Source of the DNA: Liquidambar formosana
Taxonomy: Eukaryota; Streptophyta; Magnoliopsida; Saxifragales; Altingiaceae
Assembly (NCBI GenBank): GCA_039720395.1
Contig: CM077832.1
Location: forward strand, 21,167,607-21,231,606
Direction of reading: 5' to 3'
Length of the DNA: 64,000 bases
The notes under the pieces: model-generated
Told to the model about the DNA's origin: nothing
The model's input: only the letters and a program-made list of their open reading frames with translations
Database searches by the model: none
Made by a program: the position numbers and the translations under genes
In this document: positions 33,497-46,200 of the stretch, piece after piece
Layout of the letters: each line of letters starts with the position of its first letter
Numbering within the stretch: the first letter of the stretch is position 1

Positions 33497-35164
33497 TGTT
33501 AGGATTATGCCCTAGAGCCAATCATAGAGATGATTGTTTAGGGATTAGGAACAATCATTTGATTTCATTTATGTATGTCACATTTATTATTGATTTAATA
33601 AAAGGGCTTATTCTATTATGTTTATATGCATCATTTATATTTACATAATATGTCCATGGAGTTAGAGTTGAGAATATGGAATTACAAAGAGTTGTAATTT
33701 TGAGACTGTAAATATATCTCTGTACTAAATTCCTAAAGCATTCCTAGTTGAAGGTTCACTATGATGGACAATAATGAACCATAGGACTAGCACTTGTTAG
33801 GTTGACTCTATAGGAGGATAGCTAGTCTCAAGCTATTTGTGTGGAGACACTACAACCAACAAGTGGGTGCCTATTACGAGAATAGATACACTGAATGTGA
33901 CCAAAGATATGAGATAAACTGAATGGAGTTTTATCCTGCCTGTCAATCAGTTTCTCATTGTTATAGTGGTACAAGTAATCCTTAGACCTGAGACACCATA
34001 GTTGTCTTATGCATGTAGCTTTAGAAGTTTGATAACACTAAGTGCAGATCCTATTCAGGGGTCTGCAAAGGTGTTCATTGGCCCTACTGCTATGTGTATG
34101 AAGGCATGTGAGTGATCAACAAGGGATCCATCACTCTCAGGAAAAAGAGAGAGAATGTCTCATATAGCATTCATAATATAACTCATTAAATCCATGGCCA
34201 TGGTAGGATGAATATGAAAAGAGTTTCATGAGTTCATCAATGAGTTGATATCTATGAATGAGTATAAAGTAATTGAACTAGGGACTTGACAGACTTCCAT
34301 GTCCTATTAGTTCAATTGGAGACATTGTGTTGAAGGAAGGATGCAATTGTAACCTATAAACTATAACAGAAGGGTTCTTTGTTAGATACTTATTCACCTC
34401 ATTAAGGACAACACCATGAACCATATGCTAGGTGTTATTCATGGTTAGTAGAAGCCCTAATTGATATAAGTGAGTTATAATCAATTAGGGAATTGGAAGG
34501 AGTTCCAATTAGACCCTAAATGGAAAGAGTTCCATTGTGCACACCTCGTGCTATTCCTACTACTTGATGATGTGAACCCAATGGGTCACACACTAATCAT
34601 GCAAGAAGAGCTTTAAGGTCTATGAGAGAAAGGGCATAATTGAATAAAAGAAAAGTTCTTAAAGGCTTAGTTTGTATTTGATATAAACTAGAGGGGTTAT
34701 TGTGTAATTAAGAGTAATTACACAAAACCTTTTAGGGTTAGAAATCCCCCTCATGGCCGGCCCTATAGTGTGGATATATAAGCCACACAATGATGTGATG
34801 ACATCACACTTTGGAGGCTCCCAAGGGCTGGCCAGAATTTCCAGCCTCCCTCTCTCTCTCTCCTCTCTTCTCCTACACTAGCAACAACAAGGAAAAGGAG
34901 GAAAGGACTTGAAGCTCTAGCTAGGTGTGGATACCGTTGGAGGCAGCACACTTGGGCTGCTCATTCACCGCTGTCCGGAATCGAAGCTTGGAGCAAAACG
35001 GAGAAGACATAATCAACTGTAAGTTCTAAACCCTCTCTTTGTAATTAGGGTTTTATTGTTTTGTATGAACCACAATCAGATTCATGGGTTGCATGGAATT
35101 GATAGGAAATTTTTGTTATTCAAGTTATTCCACATTCTATTTCCTTCTAGTTCAATTCCCAACA
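33497..35164 (+). repeat. Cop-E 5' LTR (1668 bp)
   Basis: It starts TGTTAGGATTATGCC and ends CAATTCCCAACA, followed at once by the primer site. Confidence 0.96.
34775..34782 (+). promoter_or_regulatory. TATA box of the Cop-E 5' LTR
   Basis: TATATAAG lies in the loop between GTGTGG (34768-34773) and CCACAC (34783-34788). The sequence GATGTGATGACATCAC follows. It is the likely promoter for Cop-E RNA. Confidence 0.55.
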
Positions 35165-35165
35165 G

Positions 35166-35177
35166 TGGTATCAGAGC
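35166..35177 (+). other. Primer binding site of Cop-E
   Basis: TGGTATCAGAGC, the standard complement of the plant initiator tRNA-Met 3' end, one base after the LTR. Confidence 0.95.
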
Positions 35178-35277
35178 CATGATTGTGCTTCATACAAACA
35201 TCATATGGGCTGGTATTTATGGTACAATTAATTGGACATTGTTGTTCTAATTAGTTTTAAGAAAGCTAGGGTTTTAT

Positions 35278-35315
35278 AAAACTGTTATGAACAGTTTTCA
35301 TGATAGTCATGAAAA
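35278..35315 (+). other. Twin overlapping hairpins in the Cop-E leader
   Basis: AAAACTGTT-ATG-AACAGTTTT (35278-35298) and TTTTCATGA-TAG-TCATGAAAA (35295-35315) share four T, so they are alternatives. Both are perfect 9-bp stems about 100-150 bases after the primer site, where retroviral dimerisation and packaging signals lie. Confidence 0.65.
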
Positions 35316-37480
35316 ACCGTCATCTTGTTTTGCATGCCAAAATTTGAGTTCTCCTCCAAAATTTTCGTGCCATATATGGTTAGAAAGCTCTTCGAATCAG
35401 CTTTCAAACCCAACAAACGGTTCGTCGATCCGAGTTCTGTAGAGAAAGTTATGAATTTTTTACTACAGGCTGTCTGGAAAGACAGTTTTACGCGGGAATG
35501 GAACTCTAGGTTGTTCTTCATCTTCTTCTTATATTAATTTGATTTATATTAATCATATGATGATTATATACAATTATATATACTGTATATATAATTACTA
35601 TATGTATTTGATACATTAAAAATCGAATTTAAAAGAAAAACAAGATTGAAGTTCTTGAAGAGGCTGAATCTGGGTTCTTGAAAAACCCAGGTTAGTTTTC
35701 TGGTTTTTGTTCATTCTCTTCCATCAAAATCATTATGAATGATCATAGATTTAATATATATATTGTATATATGTTTATCATTGATGTTGGTATGAGTTTT
35801 GAATTAAAAACAATCAAAAAGTTTGAGTTTTAAAATTTTCCAGCAAAGCAGTTTTCTGGGCAGCATGATACAGCCATGGTTATTGGCATGTATCTTCTTC
35901 ATAGGAGCAAGGCAAGGCATGAAACCACCTCTATTAGAATCGTGGGACACTAGGGGATAAACCCCAAGGGGTGCGGCAGCCATTAGATGGCATCTTCTAG
36001 GGTTTTAGAACCCATTCTCTTCATTATCGTTTTGCTGAAATTTTCTGGATAATCTTCATAGATTTATTTGCAGCGGCTGTTTGGGCTTGATTTGATCAAT
36101 TAAATCTCACCTATGGGGGTCGAAAATCATATGGAGATATGACTTGAGGGTTGCCAAAGCTTGGGCAGCCATGGTTGGATCGTGGCAGCCATGAAAGCTT
36201 CTTTGAAGCTTCATCTTCTTCAGCAGGCAGCAGCTAGGGTTTATGGAAACCCCTCCCAAATTCGACCTAGGGCTCTTGGCCCTTAATCACCACCTCTGTG
36301 ATGATTGTCCCAGATGTAGGAGAGTGCCCCAAGGCCTGGCATAGGCTGGCAGCAGCCATGGGTGGATCGTGGCAGCCATGGAAGCTCCATGGCAGCCTCC
36401 TTCTATTTTCGGAAATTAGGGTCTTCTTAGGAAACCCTAATCCTATGTGTACTAGGGTTTTAGAAACCCTAATTACCCTCATTAATGTGTCCTATTAGGG
36501 TTCTAATTATGACATTAATGACCAGCCTTGGTCATTAATGAACCCGGTTCTAATTAAATGCATTAGGGTTTGAGTTTATGAAACCCTAACCCTAATACAT
36601 TTAAAATTTGATTTCTCCCAAATTAAATTAATTCCGAAATTAATTATATAATTAATATTGATTAATTTTAAGATGTTTTAAATTGTTTAAAGCAATTTTG
36701 GAATAAATTTATTTTCTGGAATTTTTATTTAAATAAAATTGTTTTATTTATTTAAGTTAATTCCTAATACTATAGTATTAGATACTAGTTAGTATTATTT
36801 AATTGTTTTAATTATTCTAATAATTTTGATTAATATGATTGATCAAAATTAGATGTTTTAAAGAGTTAAAACATGTTAGGATAGATTAAAATAATTTTGG
36901 GAAATTAAATGATTAAAAGGAGTTTTAATTCAATAATTGATTTCTAAATTAGGGTTTTAGAAATTCTAATTTTAGAAATTAATAAATGCCATTTATTTTG
37001 TTTTATTAAGTTGTTTTAATTATTCTAGTAATTTTGATTAATATGATTGATCAAAATACAATGTTTTAAAGAGTTAAAATCATACTAGAATAGATTAAAA
37101 TAATCTTTGAAAATTATTGATTAAAAGGAGTTTTAATTCAATACTTGATTTCTAAATTAGGGTTTAGGAAATTCTAATTTTAGAAATTAATAAAACATTA
37201 CCATCTTCATTATTTTAATTTTGGAAATGATATTTTGAGGTCCCCTAATGAGATTAGGAAGCATTAATGAGATTAATGAAGTCCAATTAATAGAGTTACC
37301 ATAATGCCCATATGTTTTAATTGCTTACAGTACTTTTATTTATGCAATATGATTGTATAATTGTGTGAGGATGATGATTATGGACTAAGCCCCCTTAAAC
37401 CAATTGTGATTGGCCGTCTTATGGGTTGTGAAATATTTTTCAAAGGGTTGTAATTTTATTAAGGTGATGTAATTTATTTG
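35316..37480 (+). other. Cop-E leader and AT-rich internal region without genes
   Basis: It contains a duplicated GGCAGCCATGG-rich segment (near 36165 and 36350), telomere-like AAACCCTAA motifs (36430-36600), and a direct tandem duplication of about 208 bp (36803-37010 and 37011-37205). I see no coding region. Confidence 0.6.
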
Positions 37481-37488
37481 GGGCTTGC

Positions 37489-37680
37489 ATGCCACCTTCC
37501 CTCTCCCTCTCTCTCTATCATTCTCTTATGTACCCCACATTCCCCTTATGTATCCCTTTCTTTAAATTATGTAAATGTTATGTAATCGAGAGCGCACTAA
37601 GGAGCATGGTGGACCCAAAGGAGCATGATAGAGCCCAACAAGCCAATGGTGGAGACCATCAAGCCAAGGGAGCAGATTGA
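37489..37680 (+). other. Short conserved frame in Cop-E (63 codons), uncertain
   Basis: MPPSLSLSLYHSLMYPTFPL to the end HQAKGAD. Equivalent frames occur in Cop-C (43864-44055) and Cop-D (59843-60028), where a 6-base difference keeps the frame. It is sense-oriented and mid-internal, with no recognisable domain. It could be a gag relic or chance. Confidence 0.25.
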
Positions 37681-37699
37681 AGGACTTGAAAGCTTAGAG

Positions 37700-40600
37700 A
37701 AGTGTTTCAAGAAAGCATGCATGTTACGAATGGTTTATTTTACGATCACCTACACCCACCTTAGACCTTGGATTCAATCTATTGGCTTGGATTGAATCCT
37801 CTCAAAGTCCATAATCATCATAGTGGGAGCTTTAATTTATGAGATAATTGTATTAGCTCCAATACCATAGTTTGGTATATGTTACCTATTCACTTAGGGA
37901 CTAATATCAAAATATGGTACTTTATATATGTTGATATATAATAGCATGCGATGTATGATTTATAATAGCATGAGATGTATGATTATAAATTGCATAATTT
38001 ATATGTTTAAATTTTGATACATAGGATGCATGTTAATTTGATGAGACCCTTTAAAACCCCTCTTATTTAATATTAAGTTGAAAATGGAGAAGTCATTGGG
38101 GAATGAATTCTTCATTGCCTTCCATCATTATAGGATCATCTAACGTCCCTTAATGTGGGTACCTGGCTGCAGACATGTAGGAGCTACCCATGTTAAAGAC
38201 ATTACTTGAAACTATCACATATGAGATATCATGGGGTGCCTAAACTGGTATATACCAAGAAACTAACATGTGAGGTATATATTTGGCGAAACATACCTGT
38301 GTGAATGATGGGTTTAACTTAACTAGGGAAGTATTCCAAGAAACTAACATGTGAGGTGTATGTTCCCTAGAGGCAAAATGATTGGAACTTGCTTATGAAG
38401 CAATAGACAAAGAGTTGTCTTCTTATTGTGGGTTAGAAGTCAAGAAACTAACATGTGAGGCTTCTAGGTCACAGTGGGACCCCAATCCCCATTAGGAATG
38501 AGATTCCCGAATTCCATTAGAGGGTGTATGGAATTTGATAAAATAGTGGGAGGTACCATATGATTAAAGACCCAATCATTATGGATAAAAATGAAATCTA
38601 ATTCTTTGTTTATGTAGATTACCTAATTACTCACCTCAAAACCCCTATTTCCTAATATAGGATATTGATAGTTTGACTAAACCCGATTTCTTTGATAGAC
38701 TTAGGAAATTGAGAATTGTTCTCAATTTCAAAAGATTGTTTATATGCTATTAGGCCTTTTATTAAAGGCCCTCCATAAAACATCCTAAGAAGAAAAAGAC
38801 ACTATGCAAAATTGGCATCTTGTTGCCATGCTATATGATAGTATTGATGACTAATGAGCTTCAGAAGCAAAATTAGTCAATGCAAGTGCCTTTGATGTCC
38901 TACATCACATACAAAGGTTGTATTGTGAGTGAAATAATACTATAAAGTATAGTACTTGTAAAGGACTTCTTCTGGACTAGGATGTAATAAAAGTTGTTTA
39001 TTAATAATCATTCTTTTGAAAAATGATTAATCACATAGAATAGCTTGAGAAGCTAGATGTGATTTAAAATGGAAGCATAGAGGAAAGCAAGTCTTGAAAA
39101 GTCAAAGACAAAGAAATATAATTATTTTGTAGTAAATATAAGGTATTGTAAAGGGAACTTGATAAAGTATCAGTCTTCCTAGAAGAACCAAACTTTTGAA
39201 GTTTTGGTTCATGCTCTAAACTAAATTGTTAGTTAGTTCTGCTTCTTGGTTTTTGGATTCTAGTATAATCTAAATCGAAGCAGAAAGTTAAGTAGATAAT
39301 AAGTTACCTTTAAAAATTTTAATAGAGCAAGAGTTGCTAAATTAATTTTGGGAACTTATTTCTTAACTAAGTCATTTAAGACATTCTAGAAATTTGATTT
39401 CCGAATTTAAATGACTAATTAGAGCGAATGCAACGTATTCCGAGAATACAAGAAATGTAGAGACTCTCATTTAAATGTAACGATTATGACTTGGTTATGA
39501 GATGACCAAACCCATCTTTTACTTAGTGAAGTGAATGAGTTACATTTATAATTTGACTATACATTGTGATGTATACAGTCATGTAGAGCATGCATTCAAT
39601 TATAGTAGACTCATCTTAGAATACCATAGCTCAATGGTGAATCTAAGAGAACAAATTGAACCCTATTAAGATATGGTTTGATCCATGATGAGTTTTACTA
39701 ATGTATCCATCTAGGATATACCTTAAAATTGCTACATATTGATAATTTAGGGTTCACTCCAGTTTTGTCCCAATTATATCAGATATGATATAGGAAGAAA
39801 CCCAACTTAAAGAAGTTAAGGCTTGGGCTTGTGCTACGTATGTCTGGAAACATAATGTAGACAATCTGGAAATAAGGTCAAGTAAGTGTTGAATTGTGGA
39901 ATATCCCAAAAGTGGTTGGGATAGTATTTCTATTACTCTAATGAACAAAAGTTGTCCATTAGGATGGTTGCTGGATTTTCTTGAGAAAGAGTTCATTCAA
40001 GAAAGATGCAAAAGTAGATAGAATTTACAGAATTGTTTGTAAAGCCACAAACCAACAAAGATCCAACCCTTGCCCCTGTTGAGGCAAAACCTTTAATTAC
40101 ACCACATTCTTTTCATAGATCAAATTGGATATTTCTTTAACATAAGAGAGATATTGTATCTCCATTAGAATGTGAAAGAATTGTTCTTTGGTGATAAAGA
40201 TCACCAAGATAATCCTATTGATTATGATTAGGCGATGTTTGACATCAACTTGAGAAATGACTAAGAGTCATTAAATCCAATATGGACAGGTAGAGACTTA
40301 AAAGGCTTGGCTATTTAAGAATGTTTTCAACATAGGCAAAAAGTTGTCTATAAAGAAACTTGTTTGATAATAGTTATGCTGAAATCCATTTGGATCTTGT
40401 TATCTATAAACACACATTTTGAATATGAGATATGTCAAAAAGGATATAAAGATGTTATATCAAATGGTGAAAAACCATAAAAGTGTGTAAGTTATAGAAG
40501 TCTATTAATAGACTACAAGGTTCTCATAATTAGAACATCTATAAAGTTGAAGTAATCAAATTGTTTGATTTCTCTCATTGTATAGATAGACCATGAGTGT

Positions 40601-41516
40601 ATAAAAGGTTAGTGGGAGTGCGATCGTTTTTCTTTATCCTAAGTATAGATGACATCCTAATCATTATGAATGATATATGAATGACATCCTAATCGTTTTG
40701 GTTTTTGGAGAAAAACTAATTCATGAAAGATTTGGCAAAAGCATCCAATAAGATCTATAGAGATAGATCATATAGATTGCTAAGTATCTCCAAATCATCA
40801 AACATAGTTGAAATGTTGAAGGAGTTCAACATGGAGAATTCTAAGGGAGGTCTGATTTACTTCAGATAAGAATTCATTATTCAAGGGCATGTGCCCTAGG
40901 ATAACACAAAGTAAGATTCTTAAAGTGTTAAGAAGCCTTATTTTACACTATGTATTGAACCTGATATCTATTCTATTGTAATTGTTACAAATAGTTATCA
41001 ATCAATTCAAATTTGGAATATTGGATTGTATATGGAAATTGTAAACTCATAGTAGATGGGTATATGGATTTGGATATAATCCATATGGGGTATATTTTAT
41101 ATTCACTTTAGTTGGTGAAATACTTAATGGAAGAACTGTATGAAAGATACAGTGGATTCCATTATTAAGGGTGAATTAATTGTCGCATTGTCTAGGAGAC
41201 TGTTTGGATCTATAAGTTCATTTAGAACTTGGAGTTGTTCCTTCCATTGAGTTGCCCACACCTTGTTTTGTGACAACAATCGGTCTATAGCTCAAGTATA
41301 GGAATCACGGTCTCATCAAAAGTCCAAACACATAGAGCGGCAATTCCAAGTGATTAGAGGAATCATTGGAAAAGGTAATAGATACATTACAGAAGATATT
41401 ATCTACATAAGTTTTTGTAGACCTACTTACTAAAGCTTTAAAACATAATTGGTTATGTCTAAGACCAACATCTTGAGAAGATAGGTATGCGATACATGGT
41501 CGATTGGCTTTAGTGC
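37700..41516 (+). pseudogene. Decayed copia gag/pol in Cop-E
   Basis: The triplicate motif CAAGAAACTAACATGTGAG is at 38256, 38337 and 38441. Degenerate RT at about 40540-40690 has one readable frame giving FFFILSIDDILII, with an in-frame stop just before it. Degenerate RNase H is at about 41222-41440 (LELGVVPSIE-like, then CATCAAAAGTCCAAACACAT). Stops and shifts are throughout. No product is expected. Confidence 0.75.
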
Positions 41517-41527
41517 AAGTGGGAGAT

Positions 41528-43196
41528 TGTTAGGATTATGCCCTAGAGCCAATCATAGAGATGATTGTTTAGGGATTAGGAACAATCATTTGATTTCATT
41601 TATGTATGTCACATTTATTATTGATTTAATAAAAGGGCTTATTCTATTATGTTTATATGCATCATTTATATTTACATAATATGTCCATGGAGTTAGAGTT
41701 GAGAATATGGAATTACAAAGAGTTGTAATTTTGAGACTGTAAATATATCTCTGTACTAAATTCCTAAAGCATTCCTAGTTGAAGGTTCACTATGATGGAC
41801 AATAATGAACCATAGGACTAGCACTTGTTAGGTTGACTCTATAGGAGGATAGCTAGTCTCAAGCTATTTGTGTGGAGACACTACAACCAACAAGTGGGTG
41901 CCTATTACGAGAATAGGTACACTGAATGTGACCAAAGATATGAGATAAACTGAATGGAGTTTTATCCTGCCTGTCAATCAGTTTCTCATTGTTATAGTGG
42001 TACAAGTAATCCTTAGACCTGAGACACCATAGTTGTCTTATGCATGTAGCTTTAGAAGTTTGATAACACTAAGTGCAGATCCTATTCAGGGGTCTGCAAA
42101 GGTGTTCATTGGCCCTACTGCTATGTGTATGAAGGCATGTGAGTGATCAACAAGGGATCCATCACTCTCAGGAAAAAGAGAGAGAATGTCTCATATAGCA
42201 TTCATAATATAACTCATTAAATCCATGGCCATGGTAGGATGAATATGAAAAGAGTTTCATGAGTTCATCAATGAGTTGATATCTATGAATGAGTATAAAG
42301 TAATTGAACTAGGGACTTGACAGACTTCCATGTCCTATTAGTTCAATTGGAGACATTGTGTTGAAGGAAGGATGCAATTGTAACCTATAAACTATAACAG
42401 AAGAGTTCTTTGTTAGATACTTATTCACCTCATTAAGGACAACACCATGAACCATATGCTAGGTGTTATTCATGGTTAGTAGAAGCCCTAATTGATATAA
42501 GTGAGTTATAATCAATTAGGGAATTGGAAGGAGTTCCAATTAGACCCTAAATGGAAAGAGTTCCATTGTGCACACCTCGTGCTATTCCTACTACTTGATG
42601 ATGTGAACCCAATGGGTCACACACTAATCATGCAAGAAGAGCTTTAAGGTCTATGAGAGAAAGGGCATAATTGAATAAAAGAAAAGTTCTTAAAGGCTTA
42701 GTTTGTATTTGATATAAACTAGAGGGGTTATTGTGTAATTAAGAGTAATTACACAAAACCTTTTAGGGTTAGAAATCCCCCTCATGGCCGGCCCTATAGT
42801 GTGGATATATAAGCCACACAATGATGTGATGACATCACACTTTGGAGGCTCCCCAAGGGCTGGCCAGAATTTCCAGCCTCCCTCTCTCTCTCTCCTCTCT
42901 TCTCCTACACTAGCAACAACAAGGAAAAGGAGGAAAGGACTTGAAGCTCTAGCTAGGTGTGGATACCGTTGGAGGCAGCACACTTGGGCTGCTCATTCAC
43001 CGCTGTCCGGAATCGAAGCTTGGAGCAAAACGGAGAAGACATAATCAACTCTAAGTTCTAAACCCTCTCTTTGTAATTAGGGTTTTATTGTTTTGTATGA
43101 ACCACAATCAGATTCATGGGTTGCATGGAATTGATAGGAAATTTTTGTTATTCAAGTTATTCCGCATTCTATTTCCTTCTAGTTCAATTCCCAACA
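41528..43196 (+). repeat. Cop-E 3' LTR (1669 bp)
   Basis: It follows the polypurine tract AAGTGGGAGAT (41517-41527) and ends TCAATTCCCAACA, then the TTAGT duplication. Confidence 0.96.
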
Positions 43197-43201
43197 TTAG
43201 T

Positions 43202-46200
43202 TTCTTGGAATACTTCCCTAGTTAAGTTAAACCCATCATTCACATAGGTATGTTTCGCCAAATATATACCTCACATGTTAGTTTCTTGGTATATACCAGT
43301 TTAGGCACCCCATGATATCTCATATGTGATAGTTTCAAGTAATGTCTTTAACATGGGTAGCTCCTACATGTCTGCAGCCAGGTACCCACATTAAGGGACG
43401 TTAGATGATCCTATAATGATGGAAGGCAATGAAGAATTCATTCCCCAATGACTTCTCCATTTTCAACTTAATATTTAATAAGAGGGGTTTTAAAGGGTCT
43501 CATCAAATTAACATGCATCCTATGTATCAAAATTTAAACATATAAATTATGCTATTTATAATCATACATCTCATGCTATTATAAATCATACATCGCATGT
43601 TATTATATATCAACATATATAAGGTACCATATTTTGATATTAGTCCCTAAGCGAATAGGTAACATATACCAAACTATGGTATTGGAGCTAATACAATTAT
43701 CTCATAAATTAAAGCTCCCACTATGATGATTATGGACTTTGAGAGGATTCAATCCAAGCCAATAGATTGAATCCAAGGTCTAAGGTGGGTGTAGGTGATC
43801 GTAAAATAAACCATTCGTAACATGCATGCTTTCTTGAAACACTTCTCTAAGCTTTCAAGTCCTTCAATCTACTCCCTTGGCTTGATGGTCTCCACCATTG
43901 GCTTGTTGGGCTCTATCATGCTCCTTTGGGTCCACCATGCTCCTTAGCACGCTCTCGATTACATAACATTTACATAATTTAAAGAAAGGGATACATAAGG
44001 GGAATGTGGGGTACATAAGAGAATGATAGAGAGAGAGGGAGAGGGAAGGTGGCATGCAAGCCCCAAATAAATTACATCACCTTAATAAAATTACAACTCT
44101 TGAAAAATTATTACAACCCATTCATAAGACGGCCAATCATAATTGGTTTAAAGGGTATAGTCCATAATCATCATCCAAACACATACATACAATCTCATTG
44201 CATAATGTAAAGAAAAACTGTAAGCATTAAAACATATGGGCAATATGGTAATTCTCTTGAATGATTTACATTAATTTCATTAATGCATCCTAATCTTATT
44301 AGGTTTTAACAAAATATCCAGAATTAAATAAAATCTTAACATTTAAGACATTTAGTTTCAATTAATCAAATTAATAGAAACATATAAAGTTTCCTAAAAT
44401 AACTCTAATATCTAATATTAGGGTTTCCTTATTTAAACAAAACAATTTCATTTAATTAAGGATTTCTAGATTTTAATTTAATCCCTAATTGTGTTTTAAA
44501 CCATTTAAAACATTATAAAATTAATCAATATTAATTAAATAATTAACATGGGAATTAAATAAAATCAATTAAATGATGAATTAGTGTATTAGGGTTTCCT
44601 AGAAACCTAAACCCTAAATGCATAACCCTAAACCCTAAATGCAAGCCCTAATCATTAAATGCCTTATGATTGGTCATTTAATGTCCAATCATTAAAACCC
44701 TAGGTTCATATGGTATTTAATAAAAGGGATTAGGGTTTAATTAATGCCAAATAGGGTATTAATTACCCTTAATTAATTACACTAATTAGGGTTTCCAAAA
44801 CCCTAACCCTAGACATCATTAATGGTATTAATTATGCCTTAACAATCAATAACCATGATTGGTCATTTAATGACCAATCATTAACTCTTAATTAAGGTAA
44901 TTAATATTCCAATTAGGGTTTTAATTAATGCCATAATGAAATTAGGGTTTCATCATTAACTCAAAATTAGGGTTTCATCCTTAACTCTATGCAGCCGTCA
45001 CTACCAGGGGGCTGCCTGAGCTTGGCTAGGCTGCCATGGCCACCAACGACTGTGGGAGGCCATGGCCAGTCATGGGAGAACATCCTAGGGGTGTGGGACA
45101 AGCCCTTGGACATGTGAGAAGTGGTGGAAGTGGCTGCCATCATCAAGAACAATCAGGGTTTCCAAAACCCATTGCTGGAGCCATTGTTGCAGACCTTGAA
45201 GGTCACAATAGCTTCTAAATCCTTATCAATTCGACTCCTCCATTGAAACCAGCTTTTGTGTCATGTCCCTACATGAAATAATAAGCTAATAGAAGAGGTT
45301 TGGATGATCAAATCATCACCAATTGTTCTAAACAATTAAAACAACAGTAGGCTGCCCAGAAATTTACAGCATACTGTCCATTGTCAGAAATTGATTTAAA
45401 ACCCAGCAAGATGAATGAATTAGGCTACCAAACGAATTTTCCCAGTATCCTACATGTCTTAGGAAACTAACACAATTGGTTTCATGCAATTTGGAGTTCC
45501 CTAACTCAAGTTCTAATCAAAACTCCATTGATGAGTTTTCTGCAGAAAAATTCTGCTATGCTGTTTATGAAAAATTTTCAAACTTTTTGAATCTTTTTCC
45601 ATCAAAACCTTTTTGAAACTTAAAGAAAATCATATACACATGATATATAATGATCCTACAATGATCTTCCATCATAAATACAGCAGCTTTAATTAGAATT
45701 AATTGCAAGAACCTTAGGGTTCTAAAACCCAGATTCAGCCTCCATGGTGTTCTTCTCCTTCTTCCTTCTGTTCTAGCATCTTAATCCAATTATGATGCAT
45801 CTAAATGCTTGGGAACCTTTCCCTACCATGTCTAGAACATAACCCAAGTGGTGGCAACCATAGCCATGCCTTTGATCTCCATCAATAACTCAAAGTTGTG
45901 GCTATTGCATCATTCCCGAGCAAAACTGTCTTTCCAGACAGCCTGTAGTAAAAAATTCATAACTTTCACTACAGAACTCGGATTGACGCACCGTTTGTTG
46001 GGTTGGAAAGCTTATTCGAAGAGCTTTCTAACCATATATGGCTCGAAAATTTTGGAGAAGAACTCTGAATTCGGCATGCAAAACAAGATGATGGTTTTTC
46101 ATGGCTACCATGAAAACTGTTCATAACAGTTTTATAAAACCCTAGTTTCCTTATTCTTCTTCTCCAAACTCAAACCCTATGCAACCTATTGCATCCATGG

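Larger units (their letters stand above)
33497..43196 (+). mobile_element. Cop-E: non-autonomous copia element, 9,700 bp, inside Cop-C
   Basis: It has 5' LTR 33497-35164, primer site TGGTATCAGAGC at 35166-35177, internal region to 41527 and 3' LTR 41528-43196. The target duplication TTAGT is at 33492-33496 and 43197-43201. The LTRs differ at about five positions that I found (for example ATAGATAC/ATAGGTAC, CTCCCAAGG/CTCCCCAAGG, CCACATT/CCGCATT). It is homologous end to end with Cop-C and Cop-D but is a diverged subfamily, clearest at the LTR end (TAGTTCAATTCCCAACA). Confidence 0.96.

Noticed and set aside
35166..35177. tRNA gene at the primer sites
   Set aside because: Only the 12-base primer complement is present; no cloverleaf surrounds it.
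44589..44960. Interstitial telomere
   Set aside because: CCCTAAA units are scattered and irregular, not in an uninterrupted tandem run.
45848..46126. Conserved 92-codon frame, also at 61804-62082
   Set aside because: It runs antisense to the element through the leader hairpins, has no known domain, and its Cop-E equivalent is shortened. Conservation is explained by the recent age of the copies.
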